Source: Mesodorylaimus sp. YZB2_4 (Eukaryota; Nematoda; Enoplea; Dorylaimida; Dorylaimidae). From it: a stretch of DNA of 64,000 bases. Shown piece after piece: positions 11,288-25,660 of the stretch (its first letter is position 1; each line of letters starts with the position of its first letter). The stretch spans positions 1 through 64,000 of the forward strand of contig JASANH010001516.1 of the NCBI GenBank assembly GCA_030248295.1, given 5' to 3'. The position numbers and the translations under genes were made by a program. The notes beneath the pieces are model-generated. The model saw only the letters and a program-made list of their open reading frames with translations, made no database searches and was not told the DNA's origin.

Positions 11288-12989
11288 ATGGCCCCAGCAA
11301 ATTTCCAATTTTATGCCATCATCGCCTTCAATCGTGCTGTGTATGACTACGCAGAACAGAGAAAGTTCTGTCAATCTTTCGGCACAGGAGCAGATCTGGT
11401 TACATTGACAGCCGAAAACCGATGGCGTGTCTTGACGGCCTCCGCCACGAATAAGTATTCCAAGTCAAGTAATCGAGTTACTTTTTTCTTACTTCTCACT
11501 TTTCAGGAACGGTTGCAAAGGGCTCCCAAGCCAGAGCACCTTTCTCGGACTACATCAAATGGCAAATCAAGGCTGGCAATGGTCAGATGGCACTGCATAC
11601 TCCACAAATAACTACTTACGTCTGGGTAGTATCTTCACTGTACCCAAACCGAACGGTGTGCAGAGCAGTCCATGCACGACCGGTGATTGTACGTGCGCCA
11701 TTATAAACTTGACTCCAACGAGCACATATTCTGAGTTCGCACCCCTTTCGTGTCTGAACAAGATAAATGATGTTATTCTGTGTCAAGCTACCGACACCGG
11801 TAAGTCATCGGCGTCCATGACTGAGTACGTTTGTGAGCAGAAGTCAAAGGTCTTTAGACGTCTATCAAGCAATGATACAGGATTCAGCCAAGTACTTGTG
11901 CAGTGCACTCGATGCGGGAATTGACGGCATTATATCGTCATGGCCAGCTCCACATTTCGGCGGGTCGTCGTCATCCTTTTGGCCGAGAAGCACCAGCATA
12001 GGTGAGTGGCCAAGGCATCAAAAATAATAGTCGAACAGTGTTTAGATTGACTGATCTTCAACGTACTCTTTTAGCACCTCTTCTAGTAGCTACTACGTCA
12101 CCCTTCTCTGGTGTGAAATGAGATATGATACGCCAGGATGCGCCCAAATTTTTAGATAAGACTCCTCTAGGGCAGCTATCTTGAAACGTCTAATCCGTGT
12201 CTCACCATTGTCCCAAGTTGTTGTCCTAATTGTAAATATGCTCTAAATTCATACCCGTTCTAGGCTCGCATCATGAAACTACTTCCAGTACTCGGTCGAA
12301 CGGACAAGCTACTGAAAGATCTGTGGATCATGGATTTTTGAGTAAGCCAATTCTTTAGAGCCTATTAGTCTCCACAGTCAAACCGTGGATCTATCAGCAG
12401 ACCGACCACATCTTTTGCAGACTCCAGTTTAAAATTGACTGGCGAAATCCTTGGCGGCATTGCGGGTGGTTTGTTGATGATAGCGGCGATTGTGTTCTTG
12501 GTTAAAAAAATTAAGCAGAAATTCGTAAGTTGTTATTCTTCTTAGTTCTAACTTCAAAACAGTCTCCTCTTTTTACAGTCCGAACCAAATGACCGATTCA
12601 ATATTAGCGACGCTGAGGACGTCCAAGAAAACTCGGAGTTGATCTACAAATGTGCGAGGGTACTCTTTAGCAAAGACATCACTTTGCTAGATTTGACGTC
12701 CCTTAAAGAAACCCGCTCCTCAACTCCGCCCGACTCTGACATCGAGGCTAGACCGACCAAAGGAGTGCATACAGCATCCGAGCTGACCGCGGTCCTGTTA
12801 GCCCAGAAAGAACACGCAACCGAGCAGATCGTGCTGCAATGTTCAGTAAGCTTATTGCTGCCATTCATACATTCGATGAGGCGGGCTACTTGGATCCAAT
12901 TCGATAGAGCCATCAAACGTGCCATGCCCCTCAAAATTTCCGCAGTTATTATCAAAGGGGTCATTCGATCGGCTAAGAAGAAGCAATAG
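11288..12989 (+). CDS. Transmembrane C-type lectin (lectin 2), paralogue of lectin 1
   Basis: A 410-residue protein in seven exons: 11288-11454, 11507-11799, 11858-12001, 12075-12110, 12264-12341, 12421-12524, 12579-12989, with consistent phases. The lectin domain (FCQSFGTGADLVTLT, FLGLHQ, WQWSDGTAY, then CLNKINDVILCQ) aligns with lectin 1, and the first intron is at the same place and phase. Lectin 1 has one extra intron inside the domain. A Ser/Pro-rich stalk precedes a helix at about 247-268 (EILGGIAGGLLMIAAIVFL). The 136-residue tail ends in a region that aligns with the end of the lectin 1 tail. No signal peptide follows the ATG at 11288, and CCCCAG at 11292-11297 could be an acceptor, so a leader exon upstream is likely missing. 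Function unknown. Confidence 0.83.
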
Positions 12990-14973
12990 CTTGGATGCAA
13001 AGCACTGATAAGGTCGGCGAAAGTTTGAATCATGCCAGAGTACAACCCTATCTTCTACAAATGTCCTTGACTGTCAATGCTCCTTTGAGTCTTAGGCCCC
13101 TGGGGTCAATCATCCTGACTCCATGTATTTCCATTCATGCCTTACTTACCTGGCGCAAGGTTGTAGGAGTCTCCAAAAGCATACTATGTATAGTGTCACT
13201 TCACTGTTCACTTTGGTGCACTGATCTTTTATTGTTGATTTGCACCATCCATCTTTCTTCGATATTACTCTTCCAAACCATGACACCCTGCACCAGTAAT
13301 CCATAGGTACTCCATAAGATGACGAGAGCTCGCCGTCATTAACTTCGCCCGAACATCATCTAAAGGCTACTTTCAATTGCTTAGACGTTGGTGAGAAGCC
13401 AAGGAAGCCCCACCTGTAATATCTGGTCTCAAAGAGCTGATAACAGCCGCCTCCCACGGGACCCTCAACTCCGCCCATGGTGGCCAAGTAATTGAAAACT
13501 GCCTTCACCAGCACCAGACAAGCTTACTATAGTATAAAATTGGTAATATGGATAAAGCACTGTCACTACATAACACCTCCATCGCCCTGATTATCTGCAG
13601 CGTGGCAACAAAAGTAAAAATAATAAAGCATATGTTCAGAGAATATTGTCACGTACAGTATATTGCCAGAGCACCAAGAATTGCCGCATACCGACTAGAC
13701 GCAGATCAATACGAGATTCTGTCCGATTCCGGTCTTGCATTTCACGATCAGTTGCATTTCCAAACGCAAACGGCCAAATTTCCCCCGCAGAATAAGTACA
13801 ATAAACTGCCAGTTTCGTGAGTGATTTCAAAACCAAACTGTTCACCTAAAAGGTCAATGTATTTTAAGATAGGATCCTAAAGGAGAGGTATGAATGAGAC
13901 TAACCGACGAGGACATGCCACGACTGTCCGTATTTCTTATCCAATCTCTCCTTCACGAATCGAGCAGCATCCTGAATAGCAGCATGCCCATAACAAAATG
14001 GGGTACAAACTGGGGTTGAACTGCGACAACTTGACTCTTCCCCGACCGATACACAGCTATGTACGCTCTCCCATCCTTGACTATTTCTTCTCTCTGTTAC
14101 ATGTAACCAAGCCTGGCAGGCGCAGGAGAATCAAAAACTTCGATTGGATCAAGGCAAGTCTTGCGACTACATCTGCGGCTGAAACATTAACCCAAGGGAT
14201 TGAAGTCTCCTAGCCAGGAGAGATCAATAATCCTTTCCCACTCGTCATAACCCACCAGGCGCCAGAGTTACGAGTACATACATAGCCTAGCCAGCACGCT
14301 CAACCTCGAAGCACGGCACTGGAAACCCAAGTCTCTGCAGGAAGCCCCTCTGGATTATACTAACCAAGGGAAAGATCGAACGCCCTCTGCCTCACTGTCA
14401 GCTGCTTACCTGATTATTGTCGGGGAATCTCTCGCACGCTTGTACACATAGCTGTAGTACGTCCCGTCTCATTGCTTCTGGCATATCCGAATGCTAAAAA
14501 ACGATCTTGATAACTGCCACTCTACACAGCACACTCACATACTTACCCGAACCAGAGGATATGTAAAGAGACGACAGAAGCCGTCCGATATCGGAGTACG
14601 ATCACCCGCTGTCTTTGGCATGGTCTACCACTTGACGCGTTCGATACCACACATCGCTTGTCTGAAACAGCCAGCTACAGCAGCTCTTCCAATCCCAGCA
14701 GCAACACCGTGTTCACAAGTAGTCGCTGACATCAACAGCGCAGTAAAAATTACCGACGCTAACCACAAGAGTGTTTACTACATACTATATGCAGATTAAG
14801 TCACTTGCTAACTTCGACGTCACAGTTTCACAAAGCAGATCAAAATAATGCCAGGAATGGCTTATATGAATAAACTCTTCACTAACCCTCCCCACAAAAC
14901 CACATATATTGTAAATATAGTCCGTGCAATGAAACTCTTATGCCCGAGGGGTGACTCGTTCAGATCCATCCTC
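12990..14973. other. Non-coding, repeat-containing stretch
   Basis: Intergenic DNA between convergent genes. It includes a dispersed repeat copy at about 14125-14240. Several open frames exist on both strands, but none has splice context, composition or similarity that supports a gene. Confidence 0.45.
14125..14240 (+). repeat. Dispersed repeat, second family, copy 2
   Basis: It matches 16306-16400 in the same orientation and 10612-10700 inverted. Shared cores are CAAGTCTTG, GGGATTGAAGTCTCCTAGCC and GGAGAGATCA. Confidence 0.6.
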
Positions 14974-17095
14974 CTACGATACGACACAATCCTTCTTGCC
15001 CTTGTGTCCATGCCGACTTTGATTCTGATAACCAGGAGCTGTGCCCCACGCTTGAGGAGGAGGTTGCTGATACCCGGGAGGTGGCTGGTGATAACCCGGT
15101 GGCGGTTGTTGATAGCCCGGAGGCATCGGTTGCTGATGTCCGGCCGGCGGTCCTAACTGAGCCATGTACACACGCCACAAGAACTTTTCAGGCAGACGAT
15201 AAAACTGCCTCAAATAGTCCACATTAGCTGTTAGCAGATGAGGGTTCGTGTCGCAGACAGCTCGCCAAGCGTGCTCTTGCAAAGTGGGTGCGCCGAGCCA
15301 CAAGTGAACGACGTGAATGTGCTTATCACGGCTGTAGCATCCACTCGGATTGTCGCAATCAGACCACAAGTAACATTGTCCATCTTCCAGAGCGTGCATT
15401 CTCGGTTCGATCATGCGATAAGGAAGTTGCACTTGAACTTTTTGCCAAACGAACGAGCTCAAATCCAAATACCAAAAGTCGTCCAGTCGAACCGTTTGAC
15501 CACCTCGATACGGGTCCTCGTATTCGCCACCAGCTATGTACAACCGATTCTGAAATAAAATGTTCGGCATTAACGAAAGGGCAGTCACAGAGCTGTCGCA
15601 TCAACCACCGCAGTCACTTCGGGTCCAACATTCAATCTAACACAAGTCCGCGGCTTCTTTACCTTCCACACAGCCAATGCGCATTGTTTTCGCAAAGGTG
15701 GGAAACCGAAATATTGATCCGGGTAAGTACTAAATGGCTGCATCGGAGTTCGACCTTCGATATCGACCGTGTGCACTTGGGCGAAATCAAATGTCCCTTC
15801 ATGTCTCGTAGCGAACAAGTAAATGACCCCGTTCTGGCCGACCACGGCGTCGTAATAGTACTTCAGGGCAGCGCCTGGTACTGTATACGAGTACTGCACT
15901 CCTTGCGCCAAAGACACCCGCCAAACCGTCATTGCTGGACCCGACAATAAAATGATGCTGTCTTTCCATTGCGCTGCAATGTATTCCTCACCGACAAGCA
16001 GCGGACCCAGGACCTGAAATAAAATATTAAGCTAAAGCTATATGCTTGTTCAAACCCCTATCAGAGCACGGCTGTCCAAGCTCCCCACCGGTGGTCCCTC
16101 ATTCACTTGCTTTTCCGAGCTCTCGAACTGTTGGGTCGAGAGTAGCGGCGAATGGGTACGACTCGGTTTCTAGCTTACGGAAAAAAATCAGAGCTCGAAC
16201 CAGGCTTTTTCCGACTGACACTCAGACACCTTAATATTTAGTGTTTTTATCCAGGCTAGTGTAACCTGTGCACGGCGGGCGTTGCAAAAAGTGCGACAGG
16301 AACTCCGACTGCCTAAAGGCAAGTCTCTTGACTATGATCCCGAGGGTTGACGTTTCTTAGCCAGGGGAGATCAGTCATTCTCTCTCACTCGCTATGGCAC
16401 TAGTAGCCTCGGCCGGTCTTGCCTCAACTACCGTCTGGGCCTCACGCAATGCCTATCACTGAGCACCAACCAAAGCGTGCGCTGTGAGGGACCCAAGTTC
16501 GATACCCCTAATAGGACGGAGCATAAGTCGCTCACTGGCAGGCGCGCAAAGATTTCACCGGCTCCCTTTTGCACCAAGGACCAGGACGACCGAATTCCAC
16601 CTCTCCCAAGCACAACCTTCCTACACCACCGAGCGGCTTGTTATTAGCTAGCCCACCCCGCATGAACACCAAGCACTGGCTCAATCTTACCGGTTTAATT
16701 TCGCCCGTACTAATGCCATCCGGATTAATCTTGACCGAGTAGAGCGTCATTAGGTACCCGCCTCCTTGTCGAGCGTCCTCGTTCCGCGTTTGCGTGAACA
16801 AAGCGATCGTATCGGGGGACGTGAGATACATAAATTTCGATTGGCATCCCCGCAATGGCAGCGGTATTTCTCGCACGAACCGACGTTGCTGCGGATCAAA
16901 AACCAACAAGGCGTGATAATCTTCTCCACTGTCAGGATCCTCCTGCGATTTATCGAACAAGAAATACAAACGTGATCCATCGTAAGACGGTACCATATCT
17001 TGAAATATTGACTCCCACCAATCCGACATGGCCATATCCAACTGGCCACGTGGACGACCCCAAGCCACAGTAATATCAATCGGTTTAGTCGGCAT
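14974..17095 (-). CDS. Kelch-like beta-propeller protein with PPGY repeats
   Basis: Three exons give about 462 residues: 17095-16691, 16013-15606, 15549-14974, all in phase 0. Repeated blades carry propeller signatures: PSYDGSRLYFLFD, YHALLVFDPQQRRFV, NRLYIAGGEYEDPY, LDDFWYLDLSSFVWQKV and MHALEDGQCYLWSD. The last two are Kelch-type. The C-terminus is rich in Pro, Gln and Tyr, with three PPGY units and then a basic KGKKDCVVS end. PPGY fits the PPxY ligand of WW domains. The ATG at 17095 lies 15 bases after a TTTCAG, so this exon may be internal or follow a 5' UTR intron. The donor near 15605 is GTTGAT or GTGGTT, so that junction may shift by a codon. It is probably a scaffold or adaptor; partners are unknown. 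Confidence 0.75.
16306..16400 (+). repeat. Dispersed repeat, second family, copy 3 (inside the Kelch gene intron)
   Basis: This copy lies in the 677-bp first intron of the beta-propeller gene, which is much longer than its neighbours. That suggests insertion of repeats expanded the intron. Confidence 0.6.
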
Positions 17096-17110
17096 GACTT
17101 CCGTCCTTGC

Positions 17111-17468
17111 CTGAAATCGTACATTTCTGAGCACACATTCCTATCCAAGCCACTAAGTATGCAAACGCGTTCAATACGCATTCAACAATCCACAATACAA
17201 ATAACACGTCAGCATAGACTTTACTTTCGAAGCCACATAACATATTGCCACACAGCAACTAGAAGGCAATCACAACCCACCATACATGCCACTATACGAC
17301 TTGACCTCACTTCGGAAAAAGCGAATGTTACGCGATACCCAAGAGGTAAAGGACCACAAAATAATTACTCTTACTAGAATAAATATTTCTCTGGTTGAAT
17401 ATGGAAATGAGTTCGAAGCGAAACATTTAACGAGACTGATATTATCAAAACCCAATAAAAATAAACAT
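17111..17468. other. Short gap between TBC1D23 and the Kelch-like gene
   Basis: A 358-bp stretch between two genes on the same strand. It should hold the TBC1D23 3' end and the promoter or 5' UTR of the next gene. A TTTCAG acceptor at its lower edge suggests a non-coding first exon inside it. The spacing is tight but gives no proof of an operon. Confidence 0.4.
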
Positions 17469-20426
<2,958 letters not shown>

Positions 20427-20916
20427 TGACCGAATCGGCGATTTCACAATCTTGCGCGAAATGAACAAACAAAAGTGAAAGTGTCGCACGAAAACAAAAG
20501 ATCGGTCATCAACGAGTCCAACGTGGGCCAACTATCGTCTTGTCATTTTCCTCCAACGTACCGCAACAGAAAACATGGAAATTCGTTTCAGCCTGATGGC
20601 AGCAGCTGTAAACCTGCTGCTGCTTATATCAATTTAAAAGTTTGCGCGGGATATTTGCCGACGTAGAGGCACGCGGGATATATGCCGGCGTAATCGTACG
20701 CTCAAAGTGAAGCCAAAATAAAGCTGTGACCGAAAACCCGGAATGATTGTGTGGTAACATCCGAATTTGGCTTTAGAGGGTACATGAGTGCGGTAATCAT
20801 TAGGCTAGAGAGCCATACACAACTTCTTATCTTATCAGTTGTTTTCGAAACCAAATAGAAACATAACGTGACTCGTACTGAGCTCTGCAAGGCATAGGTG
20901 CATCAGCTCGCCCATT
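20427..20916. other. Divergent intergenic region
   Basis: Shared 5' flank of TBC1D23 (minus) and the PPxY membrane gene (plus). Nothing else was recognised; it is a possible bidirectional promoter. Confidence 0.4.
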
Positions 20917-23900
20917 ATGATGTTGATATCAGCCTCTGTTGGAGCAGGACCTTCGACCTGCAGCAATAGTCAGGTAAGACCAATGACCCAGATGCACTGT
21001 GTAATTGGGTCACTGATTGATCCCTATTTTAGGAAAGAGAAATACCTCAATGGCGTGAAAACCACATTTCGAGCACTCATTGCCAGATGGAAGAAAATGA
21101 TCAAGTTTGTGGTGCTGGAGTGGAATCGGGTTTGGAAAGGTGTCGGCAAAGTGAGGATATTCCATCATAGTATGACACCAGGGACATTGGTGAACATTTC
21201 AGTGCATTCAGGAAGAATGAGAAACCTATTGAGATGCGTTGACTGCGCTATCTGCTGTTATTTATGCATCGCAATCATCATGATCGGAGTCGGGACGACA
21301 GTCACCATAACGACGCTTCATAAAGCACCTCTACATTTCTTGCATGATCAAGAAGATGAACCAGGTATGAGTCAGATGTAAGTGAACATGTACTCGTTAC
21401 TGTGCTTATCATTGTTGCATTATTGTGTTACAGAGGTTTCGAAGAAGGCATCACGATTGTGGGTCATTGGACCCATATTCATTTGCGCCGGTATTATGAT
21501 GCTTGCTAAAGCTGGCCTACAGCTTCAAACGCATTTACGTCGGTATATGACTGGCTCACGGACTGCAGGCCAAGACGTGCGCCACATGTCAGCATTACCG
21601 CCTAGCTACAGTGCTGTGCTACAGGTGAGCGCATATTTTGAAGTGTACCTTGCAGTAAAGTTGCCGTGGTTCTGCTATTATCTTATCCTATTATCAGGTA
21701 GCGAGCGACTGGTCATGTCATTGCCTTCACTCGAGGGCGTATTACACGAAGTAGGGCTCGATCCCCAGCAGCGAGGTCGGCTAGTAAATTATGCCTTCAA
21801 TGGCTTTGCTCGCCTGGCTGCAGTAACTCATTCCCTTCAAGATGGTCACCGCCGAGTCTGATTGAAGAGACGGAAGCCAAATAACTGGACATTCTTGGCT
21901 CGAACACACCACCCACCATTGTCCGAGGAAGCCCTGCCCTTGTCTAGAAGTGCTCCGAGTAAAAGCAAAGGGAAGCTGATGCTAATGCCAGATGCTCATG
22001 CTCCGAGTAGAAGCAAAGGTAGTCTTGTTCCAGCGCAACATGAAAAACAAATTTTTTTACTGTCCTCTAAAGCCGATGTTTATTTTTTCATAGAGATCAA
22101 GGCCAAATGTTCTAAAGGCATGAGAGAGCTGGCCTCACAGTAGCATTTCTCGGGGTCTAAAAGGACCACGGCCTCGTGGACTTGACGCTGGTCCTCGGAC
22201 AATGGCGGGTGGGACAGCCGAAACTGTCTGATCGTTTAGTTTCCATCTCTCTCAAACCACCAGAACTAGATGGGTCATCGAGATAAGTGCAACGTTAGCG
22301 AGTGCTTATGATTTTTAGAAACCGACTTCCATCACTGGGGATTGAACCCAGGGGGATCACTCGCTACCTACCATGCTGCCTAGGTAGAAGAAGCCAAACC
22401 GGTCCCGTGACGATTCCCCCACTTGATCGTTCCCGCCACTGAGACGATTACCCCACTGTTGTCGTTTGCCCCCCCCCCCCCCCCCCACCTCGTCTGGTGG
22501 GGGAATCGACTCACTGAGACATGCGACGTTTCCCCCATTGTGACGGTTACCCCACCGTGTTGTTTCCCCCATAATTTTCTCCTGATATGCAGGTAGGTAC
22601 GACTTGGGTCGCAAAAGGCAGCACGTGTGTGATAGGATGTGTGTGGCAGGATGATAGGCTTGGCTGGTACCTATACTCGTAGAGTGAGGGGCAGTGTAAA
22701 GTACAAGTTTGGTGCTGCAGCTTAACGTGCAAGGTATTCAAGCTACAAACTTTTTGAACTCTCAACTTATTGCAGAAGAATACACGCTGCCAATACGAGT
22801 GTATGTAAGACCAGGCCAGTTTTTCCGTGCCAATGAAGGCATGTTTCAAGTCCAAATGTAGAACTATGTACCTCACTGTGAATCGGGAAAAAACAGAAGA
22901 CATAAATTTAGGCAGTGGGGCTTGGGTAAATTCACCAGTATGACAGCTGCAGATTTTGGCGAAGTAGGTTTTTTCATTTACGATACATTAGGCTCGTCTG
23001 TGTTCTTGAACCAGGCGAGCGTGGTCCAAGAAGCAAACGTGAAGCAAGCATTTTAGGCTGCTATCACAGCAGGGCTTCTGGAGCATGGCACTCGAATGAT
23101 GATTCAACAAAATCGTGGAGTATTTGAGGCATATTTCATATCCTCTAGGACAAGCGACGAAGATTTGTGGATGAGTACCTATTCCCATACGAAGGCTCAA
23201 AATTTGAATAGCCGCAGTTTCTCAAAACTGATGGTGAGGGAAACGACATGGTGAGGGAATCGTCTGAGTGAGGAAACGTCGCATGTCTCATTGTCAGTGA
23301 GTCGTTTGCCCCACCAGACACAGTGGGGGAAACGTCTCACAATCGCCAAACCACCTGCGCAACCACGGCCGCCCCAAGTTCGAATCTTTGTTCCATGTGC
23401 AGGGTACCATTCTTGTGCTACTTTCAACTGCAAAGAATGTTACAGCCCACATTGTAAGCCAGTGTGCACACGGTAGCTGTATCCACGAAATCTGGTGGGG
23501 CTTTATTATTATTTTAAATAGGTGCCGGATGGGATGACCCTGTGGTTTTATGTCGAAAGCTTTCCTCGGGCGGGTCGTTGAGAGAAGAAGCTCCGCTTGA
23601 GAGAGCTAATTTCTGTGATACATGCTATAATTTTTCTGTGGCTGTGCAACGAAAAAATGACTTAGCTACGTCCAAATGCTTTTTCCAGGTACCCGCCACC
23701 CAGAAATTCCCTTCCGATGGGTCCCCTCAAATGCAGCAGATCGATGAACGACTTCTGATGTCCGAAGAACTTCCTCCTCCTTCTTATCACGAAGCGCTCG
23801 AGTAAGTAAAAGCTTAATCTATCTTTGGCCGTTGATGGATGCTTGTTTGGTTCGAGCCGCGCTCCCCATATTCATTAAGTCCAATCAGCAGGAGTAGGCT

Positions 23901-24591
23901 GTTAGCTAATAATTTGCTAACACCTCGGCTTACCGTTAGATCCTTATAACATCCTTATATAGTCGACAGCAGGCCTGTAAGGTGTTTTTGTACCTCCTTC
24001 GACTAACAGGCGGCACTGATCGATCCAAAGTCTGCTTGTTGTTCCTGCTTCTTCGCCCCTTATCCGTAGCATTATATCACATCCATGATGCATTACTGTT
24101 ATTACTTTTGCGAGCATCCCGCTGAAAGGTTGCGAGAACACCCTGGGGCGAACTGACTCGGTGCAGTCAATATGCGCTTAGCGACTAGGTGCCTGCACAA
24201 CGACCTAGCTTCTCTCCCGTGGCTATCTCAGTTATGAATACGCTTTAAATTGCAGATGGTGCTTCCATACCCGTGCTAATTTATCATGATGACGTCAGGA
24301 GAAAGTAAATCGATTACGAGCTATAAGCTACTGTACTACTATCCCCTTGTCCTTTTCCAACTTTTATCTTCAAGTACCAAGATACCGAGGTCTACTTGTA
24401 CTAGACTGTATGCACCCCTACCGCATCCTTTTTGCTGCAGCCACCCTATATGTACTGTATGTATAGCGGGTGTTATTTTCAGGGTCATACGCAAACTCAG
24501 TTCCCCCGCAACCGTGCGAGAAGTCGGTGTTCAATCTGACTTATCAGCATCCTCGAGTTCGTCGGAGGACACGTATTTACGGATGGAATGA
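20917..24591 (+). CDS. Two-helix membrane protein with two PPxY motifs
   Basis: Proposed exons: 20917-20973, 21033-21150, 21203-21364, 21434-21624, 23689-23801, 24483-24591, giving 249 residues with agreeing phases. Helix 1 (VDCAICCYLCIAIIMIGVG) and helix 2 (LWVIGPIFICAGIMMLAKAG) are separated by about 30 residues. The tail carries LPPSYSAVL, LPPPSYHEAL and a Ser-run ending SSSSSEDTYLRME. The PPSY cores match the PPxY ligand for WW domains of Nedd4-type ligases, so regulated trafficking or ubiquitination is inferred. Exons 4 and 5 are joined over a 2.06-kb intron because both sides are phase 0 and both carry PPSY. The alternative is that the first gene ends at 21754 and a second gene with an unseen 5' end starts near 23.5 kb. 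The long intron is filled with repeats. Confidence 0.68.
21863..22257. repeat. Inverted pair of the 3183-type repeat
   Basis: A plus-orientation copy (21863-21945, with CCCACCATTGTCCGAGGAAG) and a minus-orientation copy (22150-22257, with CTCGGACAATGGCGGGTGGG) face each other across about 200 bp. Both resemble 3183-3285. The pair lies in the long intron of the PPxY gene. Confidence 0.65.
22395..23342. mobile_element. Inverted-repeat element inside the PPxY gene intron
   Basis: The left arm (about 22395-22573) and right arm (23230-23342) are inverted copies. GACATGCGACGTTTCCCCC on the left answers GGAAACGTCGCATGTCTCA on the right, and the surrounding GTGAGGGAAAC / GTTTCCCCCA units also correspond. 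Each arm is itself built of short degenerate units with G/C-rich CCCCAC cores, and the left arm carries an 18-C run (22469-22486). The inner 650 bp encode no recognisable protein. This fits a non-autonomous DNA transposon with long subterminal repeats. Exact ends and target duplication are not resolved. Confidence 0.7.
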
Positions 24592-25164
24592 TAGTGGGCT
24601 TGTTGTGTACTTTGGCAACATACCTGTTATTGTATCCTAGATTTGTCATTATATGACGAATGCAGCGCGAGACATGTCTGATCGTGAGTCGGTTCCAGAT
24701 CACCATCAACTCGCCAGGGGTTACGAGCCAAACTCCTTGCTCCAAAACGTAGGCACGCGCCGGGCAGCTAATCGCATCGAAAGGCAAATAAGCGCATCGA
24801 ATGAGCTTGCAAATAGGTGTACAGTAGGAGCAAATTTGGGTGCAACCCGCCCGACTCATAATGACTGGGTTACGTGAGGAACAAAGCCAGAGTAGGGCGG
24901 ACTGCGTGGGCAAGCTTGAATGGGGAAGCAAAAACCAAAGATAGACAGCCCCATCAATAGGAAAGAAGACAATAGGATGGTTCATGCATTCAGTCTGTGC
25001 AAGAAAATCTTGAACATATGAGTGGGCACGAAGAAGACCTGATTAAAGAAGGGCAAATAGCGTGAAAAGTATACTATTTAGTCAAGCAATTACCTAGCCG
25101 GTAAAAGAACAAATATCTTTTACACATACAGTACCGTTACTGTACAGCTGATCTAATTGATCGC
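24592..25164. other. Non-coding gap between convergent membrane-protein genes
   Basis: It should contain the 3' UTRs of the PPxY gene and of the two-helix gene at 25165. No exon recognised. Confidence 0.4.
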
Positions 25165-25660
25165 TTAAGCGGGACTGATAGTCGAGACACGAGAAGCTGT
25201 ACTTTGAGCCACTGCCGACTTCCGTGGTTCAAATTCCACAGTTTCTGTCCTTCTTCGGTCGTGTTCCAGCTCTGTGAGAAATGAGCGATTAGGTGAGATA
25301 AGGGAGGAGGTTATGAGGGCAGGGAATCCGGTCATAGGCGAGGCAATGCCATGATGGTCTTTTCATAGGCCATAAGACAGTGCTAGGGTTCCCACATGAC
25401 TTACTACATGCTCTAGCCATGACTCCGACCGAAACCAAGATGAGCACGACGCCGCACGAAACTGCTGCAATGGCGCCATTCGATATGTGTGCTTCGGACA
25501 ACTGTAGCGATCCCCAAACTATTAATCCGCATCCGCACAAAGTTAACAGAATCCAAAATCCAAAACAGGCAAGACTGTTACATGCCGAATTGACAAGTGA
25601 ACAGTTATCATTGCTTATATTGGCTGCGCGACCTCCGTAGGATCTTACTGCTCCAGGCAT
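25165..25660 (-). CDS. Small two-helix membrane protein (member A)
   Basis: Two exons, 25660-25405 and 25271-25165, give 120 residues. They are joined in phase 1 over a 133-bp intron with a GTAAGT donor. A short N-terminus (MPGAVRSYGGRAANISND) precedes helix 1 (SLACFGFWILLTLCGCGLIV), a loop of about 15 residues, helix 2 (AIAAVSCGVVLILVSVGVMA) and a 40-residue polar tail (KLEHDRRRTETVEFEPRKSA). The gene at 35523 has the same layout, a similar SLxCFG start to helix 1, and a phase-1 intron just after helix 2, so the two look paralogous. Family and function are not recognised. Confidence 0.7.

Noticed and set aside
14848..15156. Arg-rich plus-strand protein opposite the Kelch-like gene
   Set aside because: It is the shadow of the PPGY repeats in the opposite strand.
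21698..21754. Short terminal exon ending the PPxY gene at 21754
   Set aside because: Possible by phase, but it gives an unconserved short tail; joining to 23689 keeps phase and adds a second PPSY motif. Kept as an alternative.
22335..22355. Reverse B-box-like GGATTGAACCC as a tRNA gene
   Set aside because: No cloverleaf could be drawn; it lies among intron repeats.
25225..25260. B-box-like GGTTCAAATTCC
   Set aside because: It falls inside the coding tail exon of the two-helix gene and lacks an A box.
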